64,000 nucleotides of DNA from Gamsiella multidivaricata (GCF_025024155.1 NW_026251714.1:372001-436000), one strand, 5' to 3'. Numbered from the stretch's first letter, positions 47,001 to 58,508 are shown. The notes: generated by a model from the sequence alone, not told the origin. Program-made: numbers and translations.

Positions 47001-48539
47001 CGTACAAACGCGCCAAGCCACGTCGCTTTGCCTACAGACGCGCGTTTTTCACTGCCATCCATCTGGTCACATACACTGCCTCCATTATCAACCGAACCTG
47101 GGGGATCCCAACCGCCGCAACCAAGACAACCCGTTGTCCTGAGTCCTTTAAAGCATCCAGACTCGGCCCCACATCCGAGGACGTCCCCATCTCCCAAAAG
47201 GCGCGTCTGAAACCAACCGAGATGTTCTTTTTCCTCGCTTGTTGTGCAATGCTATCCATCACTGGAAAGGAAGAGTAAGAAAAAGAAGGCGTGAGATGAA
47301 TAACAAGTCATCTGCGCTACATGCATGTTCAAGAACGAGAGTATCCATCCATCCATACTTTCTGATCCCAGTGCGTCTCCAGTGTAAAACACCGCGACGG
47401 TGCTCCATCCTCGATTAGCCACGAAATCGATCATGACGCGTCCAAACATCAACTCTGTTGGGATTGTCCTGAAAAAATATCCGTAGTCGTCCTTGCTTGA
47501 TAATTGTGCTTAAAAAAATAATAATAATAGGGCCTGGGTATTAGCAAACGACCATACACAGCATCTAGTCTGTTGATTAATTATTATTATTTTCGTTTTT
47601 TACTTGGCAAAAAGACGTTCACATACTCGATCCAGCCGAATAAGAGCACTGCGGGATAGCAAGACGACTGGTCAACAGCGCAGACTGTACTGTGAGTGCG
47701 CTGCTAACGTCGCCAATGACGCCTGATACCCCGCCATCTGACTGCAGCAGCGACACTGTTGAGAAAATGGCCTGTGCTGCTCCCGAGTTTTCAGGGTCCC
47801 GTCCATTGAAAGAGTCCTTCAAAACTAAGGTGACATATGCTCCCGGGATCAGGCGCTTCTCGTTGATCTCGCTCACCGCCATCCTTATGGCTGAAGTCCC
47901 ACTATTAGCATAGCAGCGGTACACGTTGCAAATCAAACATCAGTATGGATCAAAAGCAGCGTTGACAGCACGGCCACAAAATGACATATAATTTTTTTTG
48001 TCTCCCTTCACGCTCGCTAGATGGTGCTGAGAAATAAGGTACCTGTAAGCTAGCTGTTGAGTGAGGTTGTTTGGTAAAGAGTAAGGTAGCAATACACCGA
48101 CTCTGATCTCAACCAGGCCTTCTCGAGATGTGACATTTGGAGTGAGATATAACGAATTGTTGGCGCCAGTCTTTGGGGTATAAGGAAATATCCGCATCGA
48201 GGCATTGGGCTGATTTTGAGGTAGGACAGTGGCTGGTTGTGGGTTGAGTGTAGGAAAGGGAGTGGGGACCGTTACTGCTGTTGTTGTCGGTGTGATCCCT
48301 GTCTCCTGTCTCCTTGCGAACGATGACTCTGGCACGTTGTGTGGGGTACTTGATGAATGCTGTGCATGCCATGACTGACGTTGGGAATAGGGCGTATTCA
48401 CTACTATTGGACCGTCTAAATGACGAGATGGTACCGGGATCGGGTTGTTCGCAGTGCATGCGACGTGTTGAAGAGTCAAAAGAACGCAGATATATGATGC
48501 TGTGCACTGAATAGCCGACGCTATCCTCGAGAACCGCAT
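44040..48539 (-). CDS. Class C (GABA-B/metabotropic-type) G-protein-coupled receptor
   Basis: Eleven exons give 1138 residues: 48539-48043, 47901-47627, 47508-47359, 47261-47075, 46947-46708, 46619-46431, 46319-46047, 45934-45676, 45580-45348, 45249-44769 and 44672-44040. An N-terminal signal peptide (MRFSRIASAIQ.., hydrophobic core YICVLLTL) and a Ser/Thr/Pro-rich linker precede a periplasmic-binding-type ligand domain (EIRVGVLLPYSL, SAIRMAVSEINEKRLIPGAY, GVIGDVSSALT, DYVWLTIN). A 7TM_3 domain follows (about residues 560-810) with MGLDIPNRFVCIVRPF and FLTNIVLLFGTTVSLMFMFL. A Ser/Thr-rich tail of more than 300 residues comes last. Unlike metabotropic glutamate receptors there is no obvious cysteine-rich module, which fits the GABA-B branch. 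It should act at the plasma membrane through heterotrimeric G proteins; the ligand is unknown. Confidence 0.9.
46335..46360. repeat. 26-base A tract in a GPCR intron
   Basis: This is T on the coding strand, inside intron 6 of the GPCR and about 15 nt upstream of the acceptor, where it would serve as an extreme polypyrimidine tract. Confidence 0.85.
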
Positions 48540-50545
48540 GGTATATAAGATGAACGATACAGGCCAGAAAGACAATGAAAAGTGTGGAGGGTACGGGGAG
48601 CTGTTAAGGGAGAATAAGATGGCTTTAGAGTAAGATATGGGCCAGCAAAAATAAGATCGATAGTTTGGCGTAGAGATGGTTGCGGTGTAGCGATCGAGTA
48701 CCAAGGCCCACGCTGATAGAAAGATTGGTGTGAACAAATCCTGGTGGACCGTTGGGTATGCTGTATTGAATAAAATGGAGTGCGAAGGTGTGATTTCTGG
48801 ATGGAACTGAACGGTCTCTATGCGCGGCCACGCTACAAGCGAAGGATCGAAAGAAGTAGAGAGTAGGAGAGTGAAGGGACGAATGATAGTGGCACGAGCG
48901 TAACGAGGTTCAGCAAAGAACTTGTCGGCGTGTAATCAAGGGCATTAACCTTGTTCCAAGGATTACTGGGCACGGTAAAAGATATCAAGACGAGTACTAT
49001 AATACAGAGGATTATGAAAATGGGCGATATTCAAGCGCGAGTGTATACACCTAGTACAGACGGAAGGAAGGAGGTAGTTCAGTCAAGGAAGTGCTTTGAA
49101 ACGGTGCTGAAGATCCTAATGTGAGGATGCGGTAGCGATATTAGCTCCTGTAATTACATTGAAAAGAGAGAGTCTCTCCTTTGACGCAGAGGGAAAGAAA
49201 AGGAAGAGTACAGACTGCTCTGGTGGATCCGTTCCATCAATGATTTCGCTACAGCAAAAAGGAGTTCTTATGCAAGACGCAAAGAGCCAGGAGGCAGCAC
49301 CGCAAAGGCCAAGAAAGAGCTTTAGCAACCAGATTTAGCAGAGGAGCCAGGGAGCCTGGGAGTCATAGAAAATGGGCGTTCGCATATAAACAAACCGAAA
49401 GATCTCTGCCTACTCGCTCAGCGGATGTGTACAGCTGTAAGGACAACAACAAATGCAGCATTCACTGAAAGGGCTGTTGCTTGTAGCAGAAGCTAACCCT
49501 CATCCCACTGATAACTAGTCGATTCACCTTTTTCATAACAACCAGCGTCATACGCTTGTATATCATGGTTGCCGCGGACTTTTTGGGTGCTTAAGCTACT
49601 TAGGTGTCTTCCATGCCAGCGTATGGATAGGAAATGCATGCATGCATGCAGCATAATGGATGTATATTAGATATGATCACAGTATTACATGGCAAATGAA
49701 CGGAGGTGCTCCTTGTATGGCTTCAGGCCGCCTCCCTATTTTATAATGCATCGTTTTATCTATCGATCAAGGAAAGGGCGAGACGAAACATAACCATGCA
49801 TGCATGCCAAAGTACATTCTCCCGACTTCTACGGATGCATTATTGATAGCCTGTGCATCCTACCCCGATTGATTTGTTGCTGTGCGTGCTGTCAGGCACC
49901 GCTCTTGGGCGCAGCACCTAGCAAAGACCGTCATTCCTTTGTCCACTCTCAGGCGAATGATCTTGCCCATGCATTATACCATGCTACCCATAGCCGTTTC
50001 CCCGGTCTTTGAAAGAACAGTCATCTGCATTCATGATCAGATAAGGGCCACTATCTCGAGAATGTAAACCTCCACCTTTTGTTTAGTTTCCGCTTTTTGG
50101 GGTCCTTGCCAAATTCAAACAACTTCGACTCTTAGCCTGTCTATGGTGCTCACATCCCTGCGATCGTCTTTGCCATACGAGAAAGTTGATGGCCGATAAG
50201 GATGCAATCTTTTACGGCGGGTCAACCATCATCGTTCATTCCTCTGTCTTCGTTGCTGTCCGCTGTGATTGAAAGAATTGCTATTGTATCCGCTTGAACC
50301 ATAGCTCCCCCCTCATCGCTTCCCTGACTACCATGTCAGCGCTTTTCAGCCTCCATGCAGCGACCCTCTATTTCATGACACGTTAGGCAATTAGCTTTTT
50401 TTTTTTCTTTTTTTTTGAACAAAAAGTGCAAGAGAATAAAGCTTTGTTTTATTACTATCTGCTGCTACTGTTGCTGTTGCTGTTGCTGCTTGATCAACAC
50501 TTTCTTCAGTAATAAAGTTATGTACAATGTCGTTTGATTTTTTGC
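48540..50545. other. Intergenic region, no supported gene
   Basis: Two kilobases hold the GPCR promoter and the 3' flank of the next gene. Visible features are alternating ATGC tracts (49634-49650 and about 49794-49807), a T-rich run (50396-50416) and a CTG/TTG repeat (50460-50492). Open frames are short and without motifs. Confidence 0.5.
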
Positions 50546-51058
50546 TCACATATTCACGGCGACTCTCAGAACAAGGCCATTGTCAGCGCAAGACGTGCGA
50601 ACCTTGATCTCGTACGTCTTTTGTTTCTCACCCAATGCCTTATACTCATGCCTATAAGGACTCCATCTCTTATGGGGCTTGTTCTTATCAGGCACATTCA
50701 TATGCTCATTCGAGTTCAGCTCCTGCGTCTTTCGAGATAATCGGCGGCGGCGAGAGGAGGAGCCACGTCCCTTTCGATCAGCATCCGCAACCTTGGGACT
50801 CTTGGCTCTGTTAGTACCCTTTACTTGTTTTGTACGAACGGGTGTCTTCGCGTCATATGTAAGATGAGAGTGAACGGGTGAGAAGGAGGAGCGATGGTTC
50901 GTTTGACTGAGTTGGGCGCTGTCAGTTGTGATGGGTCTGGAAGGCTGCTCCGACTGCTCCGGCTGCTCCATGAGGGGGTGTGGGTCAATAGTACCGTCCG
51001 TGTAGACGCCCATGTGATCAAAGATCGACTCCTGCGGATTGAAACTCTGTAGTGACAT
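50546..51058 (-). CDS. Basic Ser-rich protein, unknown function
   Basis: A single frame of 170 residues starts MSLQSFNPQESIFDHM. The middle is Gln/Ser/Pro-rich, followed by basic stretches (KGRGSSSRRRRLSRK, resembling a nuclear localisation signal). The C-terminal block YEIKVRTSCADNGLVLRVAV looks folded. I do not recognise the family. An ORF in another frame (51233 or 51203 to 51018) overlaps this start by 41 nt and has a matching low-complexity, acidic character, so the true protein may begin further upstream if a frameshift or sequencing indel is present. Confidence 0.5.
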   Translation of the reverse strand: MSLQSFNPQESIFDHMGVYTDGTIDPHPLMEQPEQSEQPSRPITTDSAQLSQTNHRSSFSPVHSHLTYDAKTPVRTKQVKGTNRAKSPKVADADRKGRGSSSRRRRLSRKTQELNSNEHMNVPDKNKPHKRWSPYRHEYKALGEKQKTYEIKVRTSCADNGLVLRVAVNM

Positions 51059-51233
51059 GGAGCTGGTTCAGCGAGTCTTCGTTGTGGCTGTCCCGGTCCT
51101 GTCCCGACAAGTCGCTAAAATCAAGACCATCCAGATGGTTGAGATACTGCCCCAGAAATATCCAGTCCCCATCGACACTGCACTGCTCTTCGCTGCGGTT
51201 CATATTGTGTAAGAGTAGTAGGGAATAGATCAC
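51018..51233 (-). CDS. Upstream overlapping ORF or displaced N-terminus
   Basis: A frame of 71 codons from the ATG at 51233 (61 from the ATG at 51203, MNRSEEQCSVDGDWIF). It has an acidic segment (LDFSDLSGQDRDSHNED) and ends in TGA, 41 nt inside the next ORF. No intron is possible at the junction. It is either a translated upstream ORF controlling the 170-residue protein or its N-terminus put out of frame. Confidence 0.4.
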   Translation of the reverse strand: MIYSLLLLHNMNRSEEQCSVDGDWIFLGQYLNHLDGLDFSDLSGQDRDSHNEDSLNQLHVTTEFQSAGVDL

Positions 51234-51647
51234 ACCCTTGCGGTCAAGAGTAAGAGCAAGCGGAGCGGCGAAGAATTGCTATTAGAATAAAGGTAATGCA
51301 GCGAAAACACGAAAAAAAAAGAGTAAAGGAACAAGTTGACCTTTCAGGCATTGCTCGGTGCGAGAAGACCTGGCCGTGGGGACGCGGCAGGTCGCTGAAA
51401 AGAAGTCGAGAGGAAATGAGAAAGAGGGATGGAGAAAGACACTCGACTTGGCACTAATGAACAGCCGTTGTGGGAACGTAGTGGTGCAGAGGAAAGAAGA
51501 AGGATCCACTCGCGTTTGTGGCTCCATGTTAAGGGCCGCGACTTGGAAACCTACCCCTGTCCAAATGCGCATCCTCCCTCGCTCGCGCTAGATATCCCCT
51601 TTATATATTACATCCTCAGAACATTCCGACCGCCACAACCAGCACCA
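51234..51647. promoter_or_regulatory. Divergent promoter region, unknown protein / MKT1
   Basis: About 410 bp with a TATATATTA (about 51602-51610) some 38 bp before the MKT1 ATG, usable as a TATA element. There is no gene. Confidence 0.4.
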
Positions 51648-54610
51648 ATGCCAGTACGACATCTCGACTGTAAGTCAGTCTTCACCGTCCAACCAATGAC
51701 CAACAATTCTAGATGCAGTGATGCAGTTGAACACGTCGATAGCCAAAAAGGAGCGCCCTCATCGAATCGCGTCTGGAGTGGACACCACCGTGGAATCACA
51801 AACGACTAACCCATCACATTCTGTGCATTGAATTTGTTAGTCTACACGAGTCAGAAGAACCTGACCTTGGTCCAACAGCTGCCGATACTTAAGGATATTC
51901 GTCTGGGCATCGACGGCAACGTATGGCTCAAAAAGGTCACCCAGTCCGCATCGGAGCAATACCTCGCCGGCATCGGCGGCACACCTTCATGTTTGCGCAG
52001 AGCAATTGAGAAGGAACTTGAAGGCTTCAAGTATGTCGACACCCACTGGACGTTCTTCTATGTCGGACTCCCGGGCTGCTGATTCTGCTGTCACTACGTT
52101 CATTCGCCCTGGAACTCATCGAGCCTCACCTATGCTTTCTGTTAGGGCCGCCTCGATCCATCCATTGTTTGTATTCTCGGGATTGGCGCTGATTCGCAAG
52201 GATAAGCCCTACGTCAATGACGATGCAAGGATTTCAAAAAGGAACACCGCATGGGATGCCGTCAACTCTGGAAAGATGGAACTGGCGCTCTCATCCTGGA
52301 GCACGTCCTTTGTTCTTCCTCTGCCTGACCTGATCCATCTCGTCATCAGGATCTTGAAGGAGCACAACATCGACTATATCAGAGCACCTTACGGCGCTGG
52401 TGCACAGGTATGTCACAGTCGGCTTTGCTGCGCTGATCGTTGCAGAGGGCGTGGGAACAAGGACTAACGACCCTTTTTTTTTCCTCGTATGCATGACACC
52501 TCATAGCTAGTATATCTGGAACGCAACCCTAAGCAGATCATTCACGCGATCTATGCTGGCTCAGAGTTACTCATGTTCGACGTTGACCGCGTGATCACTT
52601 CGATCGACTTTACGAAGCAGACCTTCTCCGTCATCTCCAAAAAGGCCTTGCTTACCGACCTGAATCTGTCGGACGACCAGTTCCTGGACCTCTGCATTCT
52701 CGCTGGAGTCGATCACTGCCACACCTTCCCACCGCTTGCTACCGAGGGTGGCTTCGCGTACAAGAGCATCCACGAGTTGCAGCAGCGCGGAACTGGATTC
52801 AATTTTGTGAAGGCGTATGCAGATTCTCCACAGGTAACATGGGCGGACAGTATACTTTTTAAGCATGGGAAACAATACTGAATCGGAGGGTTTATCTGAC
52901 GGATTGACAATCTTTTTTTTTTTTTTTTTTTTTTTTTTGTGGCGGTAATAGGTCAAAAACACCTATGTGGATCTGTTCTGCAGGATGCGATGCGCTATGC
53001 GACACCACCCAATTTTGACAGATGAGGGCCACGTTGAGCCGATGAACGTGAACCAGGCGCCCTCAGATATCCACGAATTCATCGGATACCGTCTTCCGGA
53101 TGAAGTCTATTACTACATCTCCCGGGGCGTGGTCTCGGATACGACTCTGAACATTCTTCTCTGTGGATATGGCGCGGAATTCTCGCCCCTGTGCAACGGC
53201 GAGACGAAGGAGTACCGCAACTTTTTGACAACGGACATCATGAAGATCAAGGCGCAGATCATGGCATTGACCAAGTCCCATCTGAACCAGTTCTATGATC
53301 GAAAGATCTCGATCGTACACTGGTACGATAACAACGTAGCGCCTTTGGAACATGTCATCAAGACGGATACTGCTCCTGTCAGTGTTCAGGATATCTCGAA
53401 CTGGAAATCGGGAAAGCAATCGATTGAAAAGGAGCTCAAGAAGGCGGAAGTATGTTTTTTTTTTTTTTCTTCCTTATAAGGCGCTAATTTTTACATGTCG
53501 ATCTCAAGGGTACCCTTTCGTGCGCTAACTGTAGTATCTCTGTTCTAATCGTCCTTTTGCTCCATCCATTAGATCAAAACTCCAAACTACTCCTTCACGC
53601 TGGGCTTGGTCACGAACCCATCCGACGCCGCCTCGACAGTGTTGGCCAAGGGCACCGACAAGCCAGCCCCTCTCGCGACCCTCGCAGAAGTCCAGACCCG
53701 TCACCTGTCCAAGTTGCTCCAGCTTCGCTCGTTCATCGAATCCTCGCACCAGCCCTCTGCTTACGGTAAGGCCATCGTTGAAGCCTTCAAGGCAGAGACA
53801 AAGGCACCGGCAGAGTTCCAGGATGCGTTGTTTATCGCGCTGGAGTTGGTCAGGGCAGAGCTGTTGACGTCCAGACCGTACAGTCACAATTATACGAAGA
53901 AGGCTGTGCTGGAGGATGAGGCTGCAACAAAAGCGGTCCGTCTTGTTTCTAGAACTGCCAGCTTAATCAGTGCGCGCTTCAAGGTAAGATAATGAAGAAG
54001 GAGAAGGAGAGGGAGAAGAGCCCCCCCCCCCCAGATCATCCATTTGAGGCGGCTGTTTTCGTTTTCTCTACAGCGTTTCTTTTGAATGGGTTGCTTAATG
54101 CATGCCTCAACCTGTTTATTGTACACCGACATATAGGGCACCAAGCCGTGGGCTGGTCCGTTGAGCCGTGATCTGCTCGCATTCAACAGCGTGAACAAGG
54201 TTTTGACACGCAACCTGCGCCATCTGAGCGAATCCCTGATCCTGGAGATGCTGCTCGCGAACGAATGTCAAAAGGACACACTGGACTATTCCGAACTCGC
54301 CACCCAACTCCCCTTCGCGGTCGAGCCCTCCACAGTCCTCGGGATCTTGGTCAAGGAGTATTTGGAGACCTCGGCCCTGAATGCCGGAAACACCAAGGAC
54401 CAGGTAGTCCAGCAGGTGGAGGAACATATTGGGGCGACCTCGCTGTCGAGTCTCGCGGAGGGCGTGAAGGAAGAGTTGAAGAGGGGGTTCGCATTCTGGG
54501 AAACCTTGATCGATGCAGTCAAGTCCTTGGGAGCTGCGGGTGCGGTGAGCAAGGAGTTGGCGCAGGAGTTCCAAGACGCGAACAGTTGGATTCAGACGCG
54601 CAAGATTTAG
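51648..54610 (+). CDS. MKT1: MKT1-type post-transcriptional regulator (XPG-like fold)
   Basis: Seven exons give 727 residues: 51648-51669, 51841-52030, 52146-52407, 52507-52833, 52952-53449, 53573-53983 and 54137-54610. It starts MPVRHLDFYTSQKNLT. The XPG-N-like region contains LKDIRLGIDGNVWLKKV and HPLFVFSGLALIRK, and the XPG-I-like region APYGAGAQLVYLE. LCILAGVDHCHTFPPL marks the MKT1 middle. Unlike true FEN1/XPG nucleases, several acidic metal ligands are replaced (LFVFSG for the usual YVFDG), as in Mkt1, so nuclease activity is unlikely. Yeast Mkt1 acts with Pbp1 to regulate mRNAs for mitochondrial and other proteins. Introns 4 and 5 carry T runs of 26 and about 14; intron 6 has a 12-base C run. 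Confidence 0.93.
52913..52938 (+). repeat. 26-base T tract in an MKT1 intron
   Basis: A pure T run on the coding strand, 13 nt before the acceptor AG of intron 4. Confidence 0.85.
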
Positions 54611-54788
54611 TGATCTTTCATAAAGACAAGAAAGCTAGATCGCTTTTTTTTTTTTTTTTTTTGGACTGTGGTTTATTGTCGCGCAATATCTATGTTTACA
54701 AGTGCGGGCGATGGCCGGGAATTCTGAGATGGGTATAAGATGTGCGAATGAACAAGACACGAAGAGAGAGAACACCACTCCCCGTCGC

Positions 54789-55670
54789 TTAGGCGCCCAA
54801 GGACTTATTGCCCTTGGAATCCTTTGTGATCTTCTTCTGCTGCTTCGTAATCTGTAGTACCCGGCGTTGATCTCTCTCGTCCAATTTCCGCTCAAACGCC
54901 CGCTTCCACTCGAGCGCATCCAGCTTCTGACCGAGCGCACTACTTTTGTTGCCCTCGGACTCGTCGTCAGCGCCTTCATCGTCATCGACCTTGAAGTTGA
55001 GATTGTGCTTGAACCGGAAGTGTTCGACTAGAACCTCGACACCCCTGGTGAAAGAGCACTGTCCAGGGCCGTGATCAAGGTCGTCATTCTCGTCTTCTGA
55101 AGTGGTCTCCGAGTCGGATGAGTCTGAGAATGCCTCGTCCGAGGGAAGGCGATGGCGATCTGCGCGCTTGTTGGACCGGTTGATGTTGAAACGCTTCTTG
55201 TTATGCTTTTTGCTCTTGCGATCTGATCCCTCGGAGCTCGAAGTGACCGAAAGTCCTGAACCATGCGAGGCTTTCGTGGCGAGTCTTCGTCCCTGGATGC
55301 ACGAGGCCGTCTTACATTCTGACTTGACCACGTTGCCATGGTCGCTGCCACTGTCGGTGTCATGTTGCTGTCTCCGACGGTGCTCCCGCTTCTGTCGGAT
55401 CTTCTGCTCTTCGTCCCAGGTACCATTTGCGCCGCCTCGGTTCTTTAGCTTCTTAAAAACGTAGTTCCGAACGTTGCGATCGCGCTGTTTCTGCAGGACC
55501 TCGGCGCGACGTTGTCGATGGATGTCGTCTTTGAAGAACTCTGCGTCGGGCGATGAGAAATGGAACAGGTCGACGGAGGTGATGGTCTCGTAGTCTTGAA
55601 GATGACTTGGGGGTGAGGTGGAGAGGGAGAGGCCGTGGCGAGGGTGGGAGAAGGAGTGGAGGACGGTCAT
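54789..55670 (-). CDS. Highly charged protein, unknown function
   Basis: Single exon, 293 residues, starting MTVLHSFSHPRHGLSL. Features in order: a region with YETITSVDLFHF and SSPDAEFFKDD; a basic helical stretch (HRQRRAEVLQKQRDRNVRNY); Arg/His-rich (KREHRRRQQH); a Ser-rich then Lys-rich segment; acidic Ser/Asp/Glu clusters (about 175-200); a second acidic patch; and a C-terminal coiled-coil-like helix (WKRAFERKLDERDQRRVL). The alternating charge and Lys/Arg clusters suggest a nuclear or nucleolar protein, which is inference only. I recognise no domain. It is convergent with MKT1, separated by 178 bp that include a 19-T run. Confidence 0.6.
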   Translation of the reverse strand: MTVLHSFSHPRHGLSLSTSPPSHLQDYETITSVDLFHFSSPDAEFFKDDIHRQRRAEVLQKQRDRNVRNYVFKKLKNRGGANGTWDEEQKIRQKREHRRRQQHDTDSGSDHGNVVKSECKTASCIQGRRLATKASHGSGLSVTSSSEGSDRKSKKHNKKRFNINRSNKRADRHRLPSDEAFSDSSDSETTSEDENDDLDHGPGQCSFTRGVEVLVEHFRFKHNLNFKVDDDEGADDESEGNKSSALGQKLDALEWKRAFERKLDERDQRRVLQITKQQKKITKDSKGNKSLGA

Positions 55671-56991
55671 GTAGGATTGAAGGCGGGCTTGTTGGTGTTT
55701 GGATAACTTGATGGTGGAGATGGTGATGGAAGTTGAAGGAGAGTTGTTGGACAGGGCTGTTACTTGTATGATGGATTGTTCTTTGCTGATGAATGAGGAG
55801 TGTGGAGAGAAAACGAACGCCTCTGGTGGGTTGCGTATTTATGGCATTCATAACACTCAGCATCCGCCCACTTCCCCCCACCCATGGAACATGTCTATCG
55901 CTGTACGAAATCAATGCAATAAATATAGTTCGAACCTTATTTTCCCGCAGCACTGCGGCGGTGTCTGCGGGGTGACGGCCATCCGCAATCGGAATAAGAT
56001 CCAACGACGACAGATAAAATGAAAAAAAAAAAAAAAAAAAAGTTCTCGCCCTGGACGTTTTAAGCTCCAGACATCATAGCAAACTAGTGTTCCTTTTACA
56101 AAAATGAAGACGCTTTAAGAAACCTGATCTTTGTAAATAATAGTGAGATGAACGCGAATCCCGACCTGTTTGATACGCCTTTCGAGGAGCGGTGGTGTCG
56201 GGGGTTTTTTTGTCTTGTTCGTTTTCGCGGCGTGGACAAAAAAAAATTGGTGGCAAAACCAAAATCGGTCTGCTGCATAAGTTTAATATGGGCACTCTGG
56301 ATGTTTCAGGGCCCCAGCTTCCATAGCAGGCATGAGTTGACGCGCCAAAAAACAAGGGCATTTCATTAAAATCAGCCAACCTTACATTGTGCCCTCACCC
56401 ATTACAGGAACACAAAAGGGGACATTTGTTATTGAGAGAGAGCGTATGTGAGAAATGACGAAAGAAGGCGCGCATGGAATGGCTGAGGACACAAAGCGAG
56501 TCTAGGGGGAGGTTGAACTGCAGAGGAACTTCACCAGTCGTTGGGAAGATGGGCGTGCAAGACCATCAACAAAGCAGCAGGGCAGCAAAGGGATACTAAT
56601 GACACACTGCTGCGAGTGGTCGCTGGCCATGGTCCGTCGTAATCATATCGTTGGTCGCGTATGGGTTTGGTCACTGGGTCATCAAAAAAGGGGTTCACTC
56701 CTACAGTGCCTGCCCCTGCCCCTGTGCGGAGTCTTACATCTGTTATATAAGCACCACCGCATCACACACCCTCTGCGCACACACTCTTTCCTTTCATTCT
56801 CCCTTTAACTCCTCTCCACCCGCCTTGAACAGTTCCTTCGGTCAAGACGACTCCTACGTTTCCTTTTTTAATGACCTCTGCTTCTCTTTCATGACCATTT
56901 CTTACTACCATCCCCATCGATATCACAGCACCGCTCTGTTACTCTATTCTTCTATTCTATCTCTGTAACCTATCCTCATTCTCTTTCGTCC
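55671..56991. promoter_or_regulatory. Long divergent intergenic region with SAM-gene promoter
   Basis: About 1.3 kb between divergent genes. A 20-base A run sits at 56022-56041. Near the plus-strand gene, GCCCCTGCCCCTGTG (about 56711-56725) holds two CCCCT stress-response-like elements and TTATATAAGC (about 56743-56752) is a good TATA element, roughly 240 bp upstream of the ATG, with CT-rich sequence between. No open frame is convincing. Confidence 0.5.
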
Positions 56992-58508
56992 ATGGATCCA
57001 ATTATCACTTCAATGTCCTCTACCATCGATACCCACACCGATATCCATGACCAGCAGGACCATCGCTTGCCTACTGCCACTGCCACATACCACTACAAAA
57101 AGATCAACATCCCTCTCGCCTACCCCTCCGAAGCCCTCAGGGAGCAATCCATCGCCCCCAAAGCATACATCTACCCTCCACTCATGTCCCCCTCCGACGA
57201 GTTCTTTAGCCCGAAACAAACCACCGCGACCTCTCCTACAACACCACAGCCGATTAATATCCCACAGGGACAAAACCGTACTGAAAGAGGTCTGGGGCGA
57301 AGAAACAGTTTGCCGGTGAGATCGAGTGTAGCGACGAAATCAGAATCCCTGCCGACGCTGTCGGAGATCTCTTCCTTGCCCTCACCGCCGTCGTCGCCAT
57401 GGAAGCGGTCGAATAGTTTCGCGAAGTCAAGACAGAATCGAGCGGCGACCTTGATTGTTGATGAGACTCCGTACCCGGATCTGCCAACGGATGTGAGGTC
57501 GTGGACGAGTGGACATGTAGCCGAGTACCTTGGGTATAGTCTGAGGCTGTATCCACGCGCCATTACCGAGGATCTGGGGAGATATGTTCGGCGGGTAAGC
57601 TACTTATCTGTTAAAAGTGGAAGGGAAAAAAAGTTAGCGCTTGAGGATATGAGAAGCTGATCAGTGCATTTTGCTTCTCCTATTTTTTTTTTTTTTACCT
57701 TGTGTAGACTGCACACTTGACGGGCGCCCAGTTCATTGATCTTCGTGAGGAGGATCTTGGTAAGGTTATCTTTGCTGAGCTTGAAGAGGTGCTTGAAGAA
57801 AGGACGATCGTTAACCATTGTTGAAATGGGATGTTTAATAGAGAGGATGCAGATCAATCTGAAGTGGAGGTCGATGATCATGAAGGCTGTGGAGATGCTG
57901 CGACGCCAGACACTTCGCGCCAGTCGCGTCGATGAGCTGAACTGGCAGGATGGGTACGACCCCGAGAAGGATGGATCCTTGCCCAGTCCGAGTGTGCATT
58001 CCTGTAAGTCAATCCTCGTGTCTTAGATAACCTTAATTTTACTCACAACGTGTCTCTCCACCCCCTATCCCTCCTTACCCGCGTGCATCACTGCAGGGTC
58101 ATCTTTACTCTCTCCTGACAACAGTCTCCCTCCTGCTCTCTCACACTTTCTCATTCACCTCATCCACTCACAACAGCAGACGAAGATCATCCCTCGTCGG
58201 TTCATCACTCTCCATCCGCCACCACCGAGTCGGAAGCCACACACGTCCAAGAACACACCACGACCAGTACAAGTACAAGCATCAGTATGGACAAGCAAGT
58301 TGCTTCCCACGAGCACCAGGAGATCGACGTGCAAGAGCTGCGACGTGGGATTGTCGAGGACATCACCAGCGTGCTGCTCTCCTGGAAGAAGGACCAAGAA
58401 GCCCTGGCCAAGAAGAAGGTCGAATCTTCTTCCCACACTCTCGGCTTTACCGAGGGTGTGGTCATCGGAGGCCTCATCGTCGCCTTCATGATGAAGTTCT
58501 CTCGATAG
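56992..58508 (+). CDS. SAM-domain protein with C-terminal membrane segment
   Basis: Four exons, 56992-57594, 57708-57759, 57842-58003 and 58177-58508, give 382 residues. The first 165 residues are disordered, Pro/Ser/Thr-rich. A SAM-type domain follows (about 165-245): VRSWTSGHVAEYLGYS, RAITEDLGRYVRR, TAHLTGAQFIDLREEDL, INLKWRSMIMKAVEML. A Ser/Thr-rich linker leads to a helical stretch (QEIDVQELRRGIVEDI) and a single hydrophobic segment, GVVIGGLIVAFMM, ending KFSR. That layout is a tail-anchored or C-terminally inserted membrane protein with a cytosolic SAM module for homo- or hetero-oligomerisation. The organelle is not evident. I cannot assign an orthologue. Confidence 0.8.

Noticed and set aside
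49634..49807. ATGCATGC palindromic tracts
   Set aside because: Simple alternating repeats, not flanked by direct repeats or any transposase-like frame.
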